Below are positions 45,075-55,117 of a stretch of DNA of 64,000 nucleotides, piece by piece. The stretch's first letter is position 1; every line of letters begins with the position of its first letter. The notes under the pieces are model-generated. The model was given only the letters and a program-made list of their open reading frames with translations. It searched no databases and had not been told where the DNA came from. Made by a program: the position numbers and the translations under genes. Source of the DNA: JAEUIX01 sp046156035. Its GTDB lineage: Bacteria; Planctomycetota; Phycisphaerae; Phycisphaerales; UBA1924. Where the stretch lies: assembly GCA_046156035.1 (NCBI GenBank), contig JBJXEW010000043.1, positions 1-64,000 of the forward strand, in the 5' to 3' direction.

Positions 45075-46910
45075 ATGTCCATCCGTCGGTTCTCCGTCCG
45101 CGTCCTGGCGGTTTTCGCCGCGCTCGCGTCTTCGGCCGCGGCCCTGGCCGATCGCGCCGACATCGTCTTCTGGAACTTCAACACCGACAGCACGCTCCCC
45201 ACGACAGGCACGGGCACGCTCACACTCATCAACGGCGTTACGGGCACGTTCAACGCCGGCTCGCCCAACGACCTTGCCATCCCCAACCGCGCGTACAACA
45301 CCACCAACTACCCGGCCCAGGGCACCGGCTCGGGCACGTCGGGCGTGCAGTTTGCCGCGAGCACGGTGGGCTTCGAGCAGGTCATCTTCAAGTTCGACCA
45401 GCGCCACAGCAACACGTCCTCACGCTATGTGCAGGTCATCTACTCGATCAACGGCACGACCTTTCAGGATGCCCCCAACGGCCTCTTCATGGCCGTTGAC
45501 GGCGACACCTGGCACACCGACCGCACCATCGACTTCACCAACGTCGCCGGCGTCAACAACAACCCCAACTTCAAGGTGCGGGTCGTGAGCGTCTTCGACC
45601 CCAACCTGGTCAACGCCTATTCCGCTTCGCGCCCCGCCAGCACCTACGCCGGCGGCACGCTACGGCCCGATCTCGTCTCCATCAGCGGCGAGGCCCTGGT
45701 GCCCACGCCACCCACCGGCTCGCCCCTCGCTTCCCCAAGCATCGTGTGTGCAGGGTCCACCGTTGACCTCAGCGTGGCGGCAGGCATCGGCCAGAACCCC
45801 CCCAGCACCGGCATCACCGTCACCGCCAACCTCTCGCCCATCGGCGGCAGCGCGGCAGAGCCCATGCTCACCTTTGATGATGCCCTCTTCTTCCTCGACG
45901 ACGTGGTTGTGCCCTTCAACACCACACCGGGCATCAAGTCCATCGTCTTCACCGTGCGCGATGCGCAGGACCGCACCAGCACAACCAACGCCCTGGTCTC
46001 CGTCGGCGACTGCTCCCAGTCCTCCAACTCCACCGTCGTCATCAGCACCGTCTACGGCGGCGGTGGCGGCTCGGGCGCGCCCCTCAACGCCGACTTCATC
46101 GAACTCTTCAACCGCGGCTGCGACACCGTCAGCCTCGACGGCTGGTCCGTCCAGTACGCCGGTGCCAACGCCACCACCAACCAGTTCGACGGTCGGCAGC
46201 AGGTGAACCTGTTCGGTTCGATCCTGCCCGGCCAGTACCTGCTCGTGCAGACCAAGCGGGTGAACGAACTGGACGAGGGCCTGCCCCTGCCCACCCCGGA
46301 CTTCATCGCCTTCCCCGCCGACCCGATGGGCACGCCCGTGCCCCCCGAGACCATCGACGGCTTCGGCATGAACAACAGTTCCGGCCGCGTGGCCCTCGTC
46401 AGCAGCACCACACCACTTTTCGCCAACTGCGGCTCCTCAACCATCGAGGACCTCGTCGGCTACGGCCTGCCCGCCCAGTGCTTCGAGGGCGCCGGCCCCA
46501 CCAACGACCTGGGCACATCCACGGCCGCCGTCCGCAAGAGCAACGGCTGCCAAGACACCAGCCAGACCTTCAACGACTTTGACGTGGTGATCGTGCCCGA
46601 CCCCCGCAACAGCGCCTCGCCCCTCAACCCCTGCGGCGGGCCCTGCGCGCCCACCTGCACGCTCGACTACAACCTCGACACCGTCGTGAACCCCGACGAC
46701 CTGGGCGACTTCATCACCGACTACTACACCTCCCCCGCCATTGCCGGCCCGGGCGGCTACGCGATTCCCTGCCCCGAGAACGCCTTCCCCTACGACGCCG
46801 GCTACAAGACCGGCTTCGTCGTCGGCGGCGGCGGCCAGTGCAACGAGCCCTTCCCAGACAACCTGGGCGACTGGATCACCCAGTATTACGGCGACGGCAC
46901 CTGCGGCTGA
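45075..46910 (+). CDS. Secreted lamin-tail-domain protein with GC-dockerin-like C-terminus
   Basis: A 611-residue protein with signal peptide (VRVLAVFAALASSAAALADR). Residues about 25-220 form a beta-sandwich of unknown family (DIVFWNFNTDSTLP, FKFDQRHSNTSSRYVQV). A lamin-tail domain occupies about residues 320-450: NADFIELFNRGCDTVSLDGW and GSILPGQYLLVQ. The C-terminal module is DYNLDTVVNPDDLGDFITDY, GPGGYAIPC, PYDAGYKTGF and PFPDNLGDWITQYYGDGTCG. It is the only one of five here ending in Cys-Gly instead of Cys. An RBS-like GAGAGGG precedes the ATG. Function unknown. Confidence 0.85.
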   Translation: MSIRRFSVRVLAVFAALASSAAALADRADIVFWNFNTDSTLPTTGTGTLTLINGVTGTFNAGSPNDLAIPNRAYNTTNYPAQGTGSGTSGVQFAASTVGFEQVIFKFDQRHSNTSSRYVQVIYSINGTTFQDAPNGLFMAVDGDTWHTDRTIDFTNVAGVNNNPNFKVRVVSVFDPNLVNAYSASRPASTYAGGTLRPDLVSISGEALVPTPPTGSPLASPSIVCAGSTVDLSVAAGIGQNPPSTGITVTANLSPIGGSAAEPMLTFDDALFFLDDVVVPFNTTPGIKSIVFTVRDAQDRTSTTNALVSVGDCSQSSNSTVVISTVYGGGGGSGAPLNADFIELFNRGCDTVSLDGWSVQYAGANATTNQFDGRQQVNLFGSILPGQYLLVQTKRVNELDEGLPLPTPDFIAFPADPMGTPVPPETIDGFGMNNSSGRVALVSSTTPLFANCGSSTIEDLVGYGLPAQCFEGAGPTNDLGTSTAAVRKSNGCQDTSQTFNDFDVVIVPDPRNSASPLNPCGGPCAPTCTLDYNLDTVVNPDDLGDFITDYYTSPAIAGPGGYAIPCPENAFPYDAGYKTGFVVGGGGQCNEPFPDNLGDWITQYYGDGTCG

Positions 46911-46969
46911 GCCAGGCCCGCGCCTGAGCGCTCCCCCGCCCAACCCCCAACCCCGCCCGTTGATTCCAC

Positions 46970-46999
46970 GACCCCCGGCGACCTTCGCTGGGGGTCTTT
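46970..46999 (+). terminator. Rho-independent terminator after the lamin-tail gene
   Basis: GACCCCC pairs with GGGGGTC (7 bp), with an inner GCG/CGC stem, followed by TTTG. It lies about 60 bp past the stop. The T-run is short. Confidence 0.65.
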
Positions 47000-47060
47000 G
47001 CGTACCTTTCTGGCGTGCCCAGTCCGCCGCCGCGGCGTGCTGGCGCGCCGGGAATGCCTT

Positions 47061-48776
47061 ATGACAACGACGAACGGAAGACGCGTGTGGCTCATCGCGA
47101 CGTGCCTGAGCACCGCTGGTGCCACCGCTGCGCCGGCATCCGCCCAGAACGCTTTGGGCGACGGCCGGTCGCTCGAGAGCCGCAAGGTCTCCAACCAGCC
47201 CGCGCCCCAAACCACCACCTCGCGCCGGCTTGAAGACCAGATCCGCTTCAACAACAACATCGCCACCGGCCAGGCCGGGGCGGGCCGCAGTTTTCAGGGC
47301 AGCATGGGCTACCGCGGCACCGACGAGTTCCAGGCCACCCTGGGCTCCGAGAGTCTCTTCACCTTCCGACGCGAAACCAACGTCGCCAACGCCCTCGCAG
47401 GGTCCGGCCTCCGCTCCAGCGACGCGCTGCGCTTCCAGACCGGCCTCTCCACCGGCCAGGGCGCACCTCCGATCGCCGCCGCGCTCTTCTCCGACCGCCG
47501 CGGCACCGTCGCCAGCAGCGACACGCTCTCCGCGCTGCGCTCCCCCTCGCAGCACCAGGCTCGCTCCTCCATGATGCCCACCGTCCTGGGCTACCGCACG
47601 CTCGAAGGCGTCGGCCCGCTCGTCATCACCGCCTCGCCCCTGCGCGGCATGGGCTGGGTCTCGCTCGACCCGCGCGCAGCCACAGACCCAGGCTCCGCAC
47701 AGCCCGGCGACCCCTCCGGCCCCTCCTCCCTCATCTCCCCCAACACCGCCGGCCTCAGCGGCCTGGAGCGCGTGGCCCGCGGCGTCACGGCCGTCAGCGA
47801 ATCTCGCCAGTTCCGCGAGGGGCAGGATCGGGCACAGTTGGCCGCGCCCGCGGGTGGCGGCCAGCGCATCGACCAGCGGCTCAGCACCGCAGACGACGGG
47901 TACGGCCAGGCCATGCAGGTCGTCAGCAAGGCGCTCTCGCAGCGCATCGTCGATCCCGGCACGCCCGCTGCGCCGCCCAAGCCCGAGGCCGGCGGCGCCG
48001 CTCCCCCGAGCGGAGCCGGCGCGGGCGCGAAGGACGCGAACGACGCCGCCGCTGCCGCCCGCCCGGCGTGGCTGGATGAACTGGATGCGCTCCGCAAAAA
48101 GATGCGCAAAGACCGCCAGCAGCCCAAGGCCAAAGAGCCCGAACGCCTCAACCCCGTCACCGGTCAGATGGAACCCGTGAGCGCTCCCGGCGGGGCACCC
48201 GCGGCCCTCACCGCCGGCAACAACCGCGTGGTCGATGCCCTGCGCGACGCCGAGGCCAACGTCGTGATGTTCGTTCAGCCCGGCAAGACCTCCGCCGACA
48301 TCTACGAGGCACGCATGGCCGAGGGCCAGCGGTTGCTGGGTGTGCAGCGCTACTTCGACGCGGAGGCATCCTTCACCGTCGCCGCGGCGGCCAGGCGCAA
48401 CGACCCGATGGCCCTCGTCGGGCGGGCACACGCCCAGTTGGGGGCCGGCCTCTTTCTCTCCGCCGCCGCAAACCTGCGCGAGGTACTCACGGCCCACCCC
48501 GAGTTACTCTCCGTGCGCTACGGCCCCCTGCTCCTCCCCCCGCCAGACCGCGCCCAGACGCTGGCCGAGCACCTGCGGGCCGACCTGACCGGAGAGGCCG
48601 GCGCACTCGGTCGCGACGGCGCACTCCTTCTGACCTATCTGGGCAGGCAGTTCTCCAACGCCAACTGGCTGAGCACCGGGCTCTCCGAGGCGCGGGCGCG
48701 CCTGCGCCCGGATGATGCCGAGGGCGAGGTCTTCATCACCCTCCTCGAACGCGTGTGGGGCGGCGCGAAGCCCTAG
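47061..48776 (+). CDS. Secreted TPR-like hypothetical protein
   Basis: A 571-residue protein with signal peptide (VWLIATCLSTAGATAAPASA). The first 250 residues are low-complexity and Ser/Arg/Gly-rich (FNNNIATGQAGAGRSFQGSMG). A Lys-rich helix (LDELDALRKKMRKDRQQPK) precedes a C-terminal TPR-like region, AEGQRLLGVQRYFDAEASFTVAAAARR then HAQLGAGLFLSAAANLREVL. I do not recognise a named family. It precedes the SpoIIE-type gene by 11 bp on the same strand, so the two are probably co-transcribed. Confidence 0.72.
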   Translation: MTTTNGRRVWLIATCLSTAGATAAPASAQNALGDGRSLESRKVSNQPAPQTTTSRRLEDQIRFNNNIATGQAGAGRSFQGSMGYRGTDEFQATLGSESLFTFRRETNVANALAGSGLRSSDALRFQTGLSTGQGAPPIAAALFSDRRGTVASSDTLSALRSPSQHQARSSMMPTVLGYRTLEGVGPLVITASPLRGMGWVSLDPRAATDPGSAQPGDPSGPSSLISPNTAGLSGLERVARGVTAVSESRQFREGQDRAQLAAPAGGGQRIDQRLSTADDGYGQAMQVVSKALSQRIVDPGTPAAPPKPEAGGAAPPSGAGAGAKDANDAAAAARPAWLDELDALRKKMRKDRQQPKAKEPERLNPVTGQMEPVSAPGGAPAALTAGNNRVVDALRDAEANVVMFVQPGKTSADIYEARMAEGQRLLGVQRYFDAEASFTVAAAARRNDPMALVGRAHAQLGAGLFLSAAANLREVLTAHPELLSVRYGPLLLPPPDRAQTLAEHLRADLTGEAGALGRDGALLLTYLGRQFSNANWLSTGLSEARARLRPDDAEGEVFITLLERVWGGAKP

Positions 48777-48787
48777 CGACCGCACCA

Positions 48788-50545
48788 ATGACGCAGCGAG
48801 AAATCAACACGGTGCTGGTGAACCCGCCCGTGGCCCGCGGCGAGCGCGGCCGCGTGCCCTCCATCGAGGACTACCTCACCGACGGCTCCATCGCGCGCCT
48901 CTGCGACGAGATGGGCAAACTCACCGGCGTCCCCATCTGGCTGCGCAACGCCGCGGGAAGGGTCATCGTTCCCGGCAGCGCGGCAGACAGCGGCAAACTC
49001 TGGAGCCTGCTGGATGCCGACGAGGGTGCCCGCCGCGCCTTCGCGCTGGTGGGCCGGGCCTACGACGAACGGGCCGACCTCTTCATCGCTCCCCTGCGCA
49101 TGAGCGTCGGGCAGGTGGGTGAGATCGTGCTGCCCGCCGATTGGACGGGCGCCGACCCGACGGGCCGCAGGGCGCTGGAGCGAGCCATCACACTCCTGGC
49201 CAGCACCGCCGTCGAATCGTGCGAAGACCAGGTGTCGCTCCGCCGTCGCGTGAACGAACTCGATGCCCTCTTCCGCCTCTCCTCGCTGCTGGCACGAGAC
49301 GACGACCCCGACAAGGTTCTGCACACGGCCCTGCAACTGGCGATCGAGGTGCTCAGCGCCGACGCGGGCACGATCCTCGCCACCGACGGCGACACGGGCG
49401 TGCTCGTGAACAAGGCCTCCTACGGACTGAGCGACACCTGGCTGGCCCGGCAAGCGCCTCTCTCCAACGAGGGCGTGCTGCGGGCACGGGCCCTGGCCGG
49501 CGAGGTGGTGGCCGTGGCCGACCTGCGCGATGACGACCGCATCGCCGACCACGATGCCCCCCAGGCCGAGGGGCTGGTGAGCCTCATCACCACGGGCCTG
49601 CTCTACCAAGGGCGTGCCGCGGGCCTGATCCGCCTGTACACGCGCGCCCGCCACGAGTTCTCTGTGCAGGATGCCGACCTGCTCCGCGCCATCGCCGACC
49701 ACGCCGCCATGGCCCTGGCCCACGCACGCCTCCGCCGCCTGCGCGAGGAAGACCAACTCATCAAGCGCCAGGTCCGCCTCGCGGCAGACGTGCAGCGCCG
49801 CATGTTGCCCCAAACCCTGCCGCAACTCCCCGAGTTCGACCTTGCCGCCCGCTACAACCCCAGTTTTCACCTCGGCGGCGATTTCTACGACCTCTTCGTG
49901 CGCCGCCACCAACTGGTGCTCAGCGTGTGCGATGTGGTCGGCAAGGGCGTGCCCGCCGCGCTGCTCATGTCAAGCGTGCGGGCCTCGCTGCGGGCCTACA
50001 CACAAGACCTGGTGGAACTCGACGAGGTGATGAGCCGCCTGAACAAGTCGCTGGCGCGAGACACGCTCGAGAGCGAGTTCGCCACCCTCTGGCTGGGCGT
50101 GGCCGACCCGCGCACCCTGCGCCTCACCTACTGCGGCGCAGGCCACGACCCGCCGCTCATCTTCCGCGTGCCCCAGCACCGCGCCCCCAGCCCGGCCGAC
50201 GTGGACGAACTCCCCGCCGGCGGCATGGCCCTGGGCATCGATCCGTCGCAGCGGTACCAACTCGGCTCGTTCGATCTCCTGCCGCACGATGTGCTCGTCT
50301 CCTACACCGACGGCGTGAGCGAGGCCAGCGACTTCGAGAACCGCCGCTTCGGCAAAGACCGCATCAAGGCCAGCGTGCTGGGTGTGCTCGCCAGCGAGCC
50401 GCAGGCCTCGGCCTCGCGCATCGCCGATCACCTGCTCCGCGAACTCCGCAACTTCTGCGGCCTCAAGAGCGCCAACGACGATGTCACGCTCGTGGTGCTG
50501 CGCGTGCGCGAGCCCGTGGCCACGCCCGACACCTTCGCCATCTGA
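48788..50545 (+). CDS. SpoIIE-family protein phosphatase with GAF sensor
   Basis: A 585-residue signalling protein. An N-terminal sensor (PSIEDYLTDGSIARLCDEMGK then TGVPIWLRNAAGRVI) looks PocR-like. A GAF domain follows (residues about 155-310, ELDALFRLSSLLARDDDPDK). The C-terminal PP2C/SpoIIE domain has metal-binding segments GGDFYDLFVRRHQLVLSVCDVVGKG and LVSYTDGVSEA, then NDDVTLVVLRV. Such phosphatases usually dephosphorylate anti-anti-sigma factors; no STAS or RsbW-like gene is adjacent. No membrane helix. Confidence 0.92.
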   Translation: MTQREINTVLVNPPVARGERGRVPSIEDYLTDGSIARLCDEMGKLTGVPIWLRNAAGRVIVPGSAADSGKLWSLLDADEGARRAFALVGRAYDERADLFIAPLRMSVGQVGEIVLPADWTGADPTGRRALERAITLLASTAVESCEDQVSLRRRVNELDALFRLSSLLARDDDPDKVLHTALQLAIEVLSADAGTILATDGDTGVLVNKASYGLSDTWLARQAPLSNEGVLRARALAGEVVAVADLRDDDRIADHDAPQAEGLVSLITTGLLYQGRAAGLIRLYTRARHEFSVQDADLLRAIADHAAMALAHARLRRLREEDQLIKRQVRLAADVQRRMLPQTLPQLPEFDLAARYNPSFHLGGDFYDLFVRRHQLVLSVCDVVGKGVPAALLMSSVRASLRAYTQDLVELDEVMSRLNKSLARDTLESEFATLWLGVADPRTLRLTYCGAGHDPPLIFRVPQHRAPSPADVDELPAGGMALGIDPSQRYQLGSFDLLPHDVLVSYTDGVSEASDFENRRFGKDRIKASVLGVLASEPQASASRIADHLLRELRNFCGLKSANDDVTLVVLRVREPVATPDTFAI

Positions 50546-50564
50546 TGCTTGTTGTGTGCGCCGC

Positions 50565-50843
50565 TCACGCCGCCATCGGCGGCGGGTCGCGCCGGTCATC
50601 AAACACCGGGAAGCGGTACGCCTCCACATCCTCACGCAGGTCATTCAAACGCCGCTGCATGAAATCGAGCGTGTGGAGAATGTCGTCCTCGAACCCGCGC
50701 CCCGCCGGTTCATTGCGAGAACGGCCCCACAACTGGTCCAGCGCCGCACGGGGGAACACCAGACGGTGCTCCTCATGCTCGGCGGGTTCGTTGTGGATTC
50801 GCAGACGCATGCGCGGCTCCGGTGAATCTCGGAGTTGGCTCAT
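50565..50843 (-). CDS. Small hypothetical protein
   Basis: A 92-residue frame from ATG at 50843, charged and probably helical (LDFMQRRLNDLREDVEAYRFP). Residues 1-60 read LVFPRAALDQLWGRSRNEPA, not a known domain. It is convergent with the SpoIIE gene 19 bp away. MRLRIHNEPAEHEEH at residue 12 is an alternative start. No family recognised; coding status moderately likely. Confidence 0.5.
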   Translation of the reverse strand: MSQLRDSPEPRMRLRIHNEPAEHEEHRLVFPRAALDQLWGRSRNEPAGRGFEDDILHTLDFMQRRLNDLREDVEAYRFPVFDDRRDPPPMAA

Positions 50844-50974
50844 CGTCCGGTTGCAGAGGCCGATTCAGCGGCTCCGGTCCGCCGCGGCCAAGAACCCGCC
50901 GCCTGTCAGGGAGATTGTCGGTTTCCGCGGGCACAACTCGCCCATTCGGCGCAATCTCTGCCGCCGTATCGGAC

Positions 50975-51676
50975 TCACGCGCTGGGTGCGTTCTCGCCCT
51001 TACGTCCCACCTTCGGCTCCGTGCCAGCGCGCATCCGCGCAATGTTGCCGCGGTGCTTCCACACCACCAGCGTGGCCAGCAAGCCGCCCACGATCACCGC
51101 GGGCCAGGCAATCGCCTGCGGCCCGTCGTGCCAGCCCAGCGCCTTCGCGGCGGGCACCAGCGCAAGCACGCCCACCGGCAGGCACGCCGCGGCCACGATC
51201 GACGCGAGCCCCACGTACCGCGTCGTCTTCAGCACGATCAGCCACACCAAGAACGCCACAAGCACGGGCGCGCCCATGATGGGCCACACACCCGCCAGCG
51301 CGCCAAAGCCCGTGGCCACACCCTTGCCCCCCTTGAAGCCCAGCCACGGTGAGAAGATGTGCCCCAGCACACACGCCGTCATCACCGCCAGCCATGGCCA
51401 CAGCACGCCCGGCTCAACCCGCGGCGAGCCCACCACGCCCTCGTACAGGCCATAGCCCAGCGTGGGCACAAAGCCCTTCAGAAAATCGAGCCCGAAGCAC
51501 AAGAACCCCCACGGCCGCCCCAGCACGCGCCCCACGTTCGTCGCGCCCACGTTCTTCGATCCGTGCTGGCGGATGTCGAGGCCCCGCGCACGCCCGAGCA
51601 CATACCCGAAGGGGATCGAGCCCGACAAGAACGCCAAAGCCAGGAAGAGGAGTGTCGCCACGCGCAAGCAGAGCAT
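50975..51676 (-). CDS. plsY: Glycerol-3-phosphate acyltransferase PlsY
   Basis: Membrane enzyme transferring acyl from acyl-phosphate to glycerol-3-phosphate, first step of phospholipid synthesis. The 233 residues have the three PlsY motifs: SGSIPFGYVLGR, GSKNVGATNVGRVLG and GHIFSPWLGFKGGKGVATGFG. Five or so membrane helices. Ends in a short basic tail. ATG at 51676 is chosen; a GTG frame to 51721 would overlap the stop of the upstream metalloprotease. Confidence 0.94.
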   Translation of the reverse strand: MLCLRVATLLFLALAFLSGSIPFGYVLGRARGLDIRQHGSKNVGATNVGRVLGRPWGFLCFGLDFLKGFVPTLGYGLYEGVVGSPRVEPGVLWPWLAVMTACVLGHIFSPWLGFKGGKGVATGFGALAGVWPIMGAPVLVAFLVWLIVLKTTRYVGLASIVAAACLPVGVLALVPAAKALGWHDGPQAIAWPAVIVGGLLATLVVWKHRGNIARMRAGTEPKVGRKGENAPSA

Positions 51677-51714
51677 ACACGCGGCGACGGGATGCGCGGC
51701 TCCGTGGGTCGAAC

Positions 51715-54700
51715 TCAACACCCGATGAAGTAATCCGTGATGAAGTCGCCCAGGTTATCCGGGAAAGGCTCGTTGCACTGGCTGCCGCCCGGCACGTACG
51801 CGGCCTTGTACCCCTGGTCATACGGCGCTTCGTTCTCCGGGCACGCCACGGCGTAGCCACCGGGCCCGGGAATCGGCGGGTCGGTGTAGTAATCGGTGAT
51901 GTAGTCGCCCAGGTCATCAGGGTTCACCACCGTATCAACGTTGTAGTCCAGGTCGCACGCCGGCGGGCCGGGCGCGTTGCAGGTGATGCCCAACTGCGTA
52001 CGCAGCGTGAGCGTGAACTTCCGCACCGACCCGATATCCACCTGCTGCGTGTCGCGGATGCGCAGCGTCCACGTGCCGCTGCCGTTCAGGCCCACAAGAG
52101 CGTTGAACGACTGGAACGGCGCGTACGCGTCCGTGTACGGCGCATCCGCCGAGGTCACGTTCTGGATGCTCGGCACCCCACCCCCCTGCACAAAGAAGGT
52201 GTTGCACAGGTTGTGCCCGCTGGTGCCCAGCGGCGCGGGCCCGGGGTTCTGCGCCAGAATCACCTCCACGCCGCCGGGGCTGATGAGCGTGATCTCCAGG
52301 TCGCCGGGCCAACTGTGGTCCAGGCCCACCGTCTCCGACCCCACGTCGGTGTTGCAGGAAGAGCCGCCGAACCCGAAATCAATCGTGCCGATCGCCCCCA
52401 CACCCGCGACGCTGAACGGGATCGACACCTCCCCGTCCACACCGGCCGCGCGATCGGGGATGGGCACCGGCGGGCCCGCATAGTTCGTGACCACCGGCGA
52501 CGACAGGTTGCCCGACTGCCCCGTGGTGAACACAAAGTCGTACTGCCCCGGCATGTTCTGGTCAGAGTCAACGTGCAGCCGCAGCGAGATCGGCGCTCCG
52601 CACACGTGCGACGGATCGACCGCGATCACGAACGGCGCAGCGTTGAACGCCGCCTCGTTGAACGACAGGTCCGGGTACGCCGCGCCGGGTGCCACCACGC
52701 TCACCGTGGCCGTGAGCGATTCGAGCGTCCCCACCACGCCCGTGGCCTCCGTGCTGCCGCGGTTGATGACCGACACGTTCACGCCGATCGCCGATTCGCC
52801 CGGATCGATCCGCCCGTTGCCGTTGCCGTCGGGCTGGGTGTCGTCAAAGTTGTCCAGACCGATCCCCGCCAGCGACACGCCTGCCACCGGCGGCCGCACG
52901 CGGAAATCCGCGTCGCTCGCGTCAAAGAAGATGTGACCCGAGGCCTCCACCCTGATCCGCCCGTTGTCCGTCGAGATCGAGGGGAACACCACCATGGCGC
53001 TGCCGTTGTTGGGCACCCCGGTCGCGAGCAACGTGGGGAACGTCAGCCCGCCGTCGGTCGAGAGCCGGATGTTCACAAAGTCCGCGTTGATCGGCGCAGC
53101 GCTCGTGCCGCTCGTGAGCCACGAGACGCCCTGGGAGCCCACCATCACCGCCGAGTCGTCGTTGGGAAACACCACGCGGAACGGCCCCGCCGTGCCCACC
53201 ACCTGCACGGTCGCGTCCACGGTGTTCACGGCCCCGCCGCCCGCGCGATTGTCCCGCACCGTGGCCCGGAAGTTCAGCGTGCGCGCCACCGTCGGCAGTT
53301 TCTCCACCTCGCTCACGTTGGCGTTGTTGAGAATCACCGCTAGTTGCGGGAACGTGCGCGAGCCCGAGATGGTGGGCGGGAAGGATCGGAAGAGCGGCCC
53401 CACGCCCGAATCCACCGGCGAGAGCGCCTCGCCGCTGGCCCCGCCCGCATCACGCTGCTCCCAGCAGTACGTGACGACGTCCGCGCTATTGCCGTCGAAC
53501 GCCATTGCGCTGAGCGTGAACGGCGTCTCGCGCGGCACCATCTCCGGACTCGTCGTGACGACGTCCGGGATCGCGTTGCCCGTCGCCGCGTTCGTCTGGC
53601 ACGCCACCGTCAACACATACGCCTGAATCTCGTCGATGCTCGCCGTGTGGAAGTAGTCGCTCACCGCCGTCTGCACGTCGTCCGTCCCGCACAGGCCCGC
53701 GAACGACATGATCGTCGAGCCCGCGCCGGGTTCAAACGACGTGGCCTGGTTCCGCCCCGCCGCGCACGAGCCGCCCACACCGTTGAACGTGTGGTTCGCC
53801 CCGAACTGGTGGCCCATCTCGTGCGCCACGATCTCCACCGCGAACGCGTCGCCCGTCGGGTCCGGCAGGCCCGACACGGCCCGGGCCTTCTGGCCCGTGC
53901 GGCACACCACGCGCGGCGTGGCCATCCGCGTCGAACTCACCGAGAACACGTGCCCGATGTTGTACTGGCTGTTGCCGATCGCCCCATCAATGGCCGTCTG
54001 GTTCTGCGTCAGCATCTGGGCCGCGTTGGCCGGGTCCGTGTAGGGGTCCGTGGCCGGATCGGCGTACACGATCGTCGCGTTGTTCACCAGCGTCATCCGG
54101 ATCGTCAGGTCGCGCTCGTAGATCCCCACCACACGGTTCATCGTCGCCACAATCTGCGCCTGCGCGTTCGCCACAACGCCGCCGAAGTGGTCCGTGTACT
54201 CACCCGTCGCCGCGATCGCCGCCCTGTACGTCCGCAGCGTTGCGCCCGAAGCCCCCAGCGCCCCCGCGCCCCCCAGCACCGACGCCGCGTCAAGCCGGAA
54301 CAACTCTTCCTCCGGCCCCGCCGCCGCCGCCTGGCAGGCTCGCATCGCCAGCGGCTTCAGGTCGCTCTTGCGATAACTCACGTACACGCCCGCATCACCC
54401 CGCACCGCCGGGTCCACGTACCACGAGCCGCGCGGCGTAAGCACCTGCGCCGTCAAGCCCGCGTCCGTCGTCGTCATCCGCAGCGACGCCGCCGGGTCGT
54501 CCAGGCCCACGCCGATGTACGTCCTCACGCCCGGCAGTTGCGCCGCCAGGTCCGGCTCCATCAGTTGCGTCACGTACACCGCGAACGCCTGCGGTTGCCC
54601 GTCGGGCCCGGGCAGCATGAACACCGTGGCAACCGACCCCGGCGCATCGCGCGGCTCGGGTTCCACCACCGCCAGCGCCGCTCGCACCCCGGCCAACGGC

Positions 54701-54912
54701 GCCCGGGCCGCCGCGTACCGCTGCGGACGCACCGTCGCCGTCCGCGTCGAAACCGACGCGGGTAGATCGGTCAGCGCCTCGAACGGGTCCGCCGCGACTT
54801 TGCGCGGCACGGGCCCACCGTTCACGCCCGCCACCGCAGGCGCAGCCAAAGCCACCGCCGCGGCAGAAAGGACGGCCCGCGCCGCCCGACAAATCGGAGA
54901 CGATTCAGACAT
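51715..54912 (-). CDS. Secreted M12B-like metalloprotease with P domain and GC-dockerin-like C-terminus
   Basis: A 1065-residue protein with signal peptide (VLSAAAVALAAPAVAGV). Residues about 190-430 are a reprolysin-like zinc protease with HEMGHQFGANH (zinc ligands and Glu). A metzincin Met-turn candidate lies in TIMSFAGLCG. Beta-sandwich regions follow. A proprotein-convertase P domain (residues about 810-980: FGGSSCNTDVGSETVGLDHSW, GDLEITLISPGG) precedes the terminal module, DYNVDTVVNPDDLGDYITDY, GPGGYAVAC and PFPDNLGDFITDYFIGC. It is a close paralogue of the next gene upstream. Confidence 0.92.
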   Translation of the reverse strand: MSESSPICRAARAVLSAAAVALAAPAVAGVNGGPVPRKVAADPFEALTDLPASVSTRTATVRPQRYAAARAPLAGVRAALAVVEPEPRDAPGSVATVFMLPGPDGQPQAFAVYVTQLMEPDLAAQLPGVRTYIGVGLDDPAASLRMTTTDAGLTAQVLTPRGSWYVDPAVRGDAGVYVSYRKSDLKPLAMRACQAAAAGPEEELFRLDAASVLGGAGALGASGATLRTYRAAIAATGEYTDHFGGVVANAQAQIVATMNRVVGIYERDLTIRMTLVNNATIVYADPATDPYTDPANAAQMLTQNQTAIDGAIGNSQYNIGHVFSVSSTRMATPRVVCRTGQKARAVSGLPDPTGDAFAVEIVAHEMGHQFGANHTFNGVGGSCAAGRNQATSFEPGAGSTIMSFAGLCGTDDVQTAVSDYFHTASIDEIQAYVLTVACQTNAATGNAIPDVVTTSPEMVPRETPFTLSAMAFDGNSADVVTYCWEQRDAGGASGEALSPVDSGVGPLFRSFPPTISGSRTFPQLAVILNNANVSEVEKLPTVARTLNFRATVRDNRAGGGAVNTVDATVQVVGTAGPFRVVFPNDDSAVMVGSQGVSWLTSGTSAAPINADFVNIRLSTDGGLTFPTLLATGVPNNGSAMVVFPSISTDNGRIRVEASGHIFFDASDADFRVRPPVAGVSLAGIGLDNFDDTQPDGNGNGRIDPGESAIGVNVSVINRGSTEATGVVGTLESLTATVSVVAPGAAYPDLSFNEAAFNAAPFVIAVDPSHVCGAPISLRLHVDSDQNMPGQYDFVFTTGQSGNLSSPVVTNYAGPPVPIPDRAAGVDGEVSIPFSVAGVGAIGTIDFGFGGSSCNTDVGSETVGLDHSWPGDLEITLISPGGVEVILAQNPGPAPLGTSGHNLCNTFFVQGGGVPSIQNVTSADAPYTDAYAPFQSFNALVGLNGSGTWTLRIRDTQQVDIGSVRKFTLTLRTQLGITCNAPGPPACDLDYNVDTVVNPDDLGDYITDYYTDPPIPGPGGYAVACPENEAPYDQGYKAAYVPGGSQCNEPFPDNLGDFITDYFIGC

Positions 54913-55073
54913 GTGCGTTCCCTCAGAATCCGGCCAGATCACCCCCGCCGGGCCGCCCCGTGGGCGTGCGTGCCGGCTCCTTCACTATTCGCACGGCTCG
55001 CGCCGAACGTTCCACCGGGCCCTCACCCCGATCGAAAAACGTACACCACGCGGCCGAAACGGCCAGCAAACAC

Positions 55074-55101
55074 GCACGAACATCGTGCTACCGGACGCGA
55101 T
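55074..55101. promoter_or_regulatory. Conserved 28-bp element upstream of metalloprotease gene (copy 1)
   Basis: GCACGAACATCGTGCTACCG then GACGCGAT. It lies about 160-190 bp before the minus-strand start at 54912 and matches 61964-61989 apart from a 2-bp indel and one substitution. The core GCACGA-ACA-TCGTGC is a perfect palindrome. Regulatory function is inference. Confidence 0.5.
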
Positions 55102-55117
55102 CGGGCCCCGGCAACGG

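Noticed and set aside
51676..51721. GTG start for plsY at 51721
   Set aside because: It overlaps the stop of the upstream gene and adds residues not found in PlsY; ATG 51676 precedes the first membrane helix.
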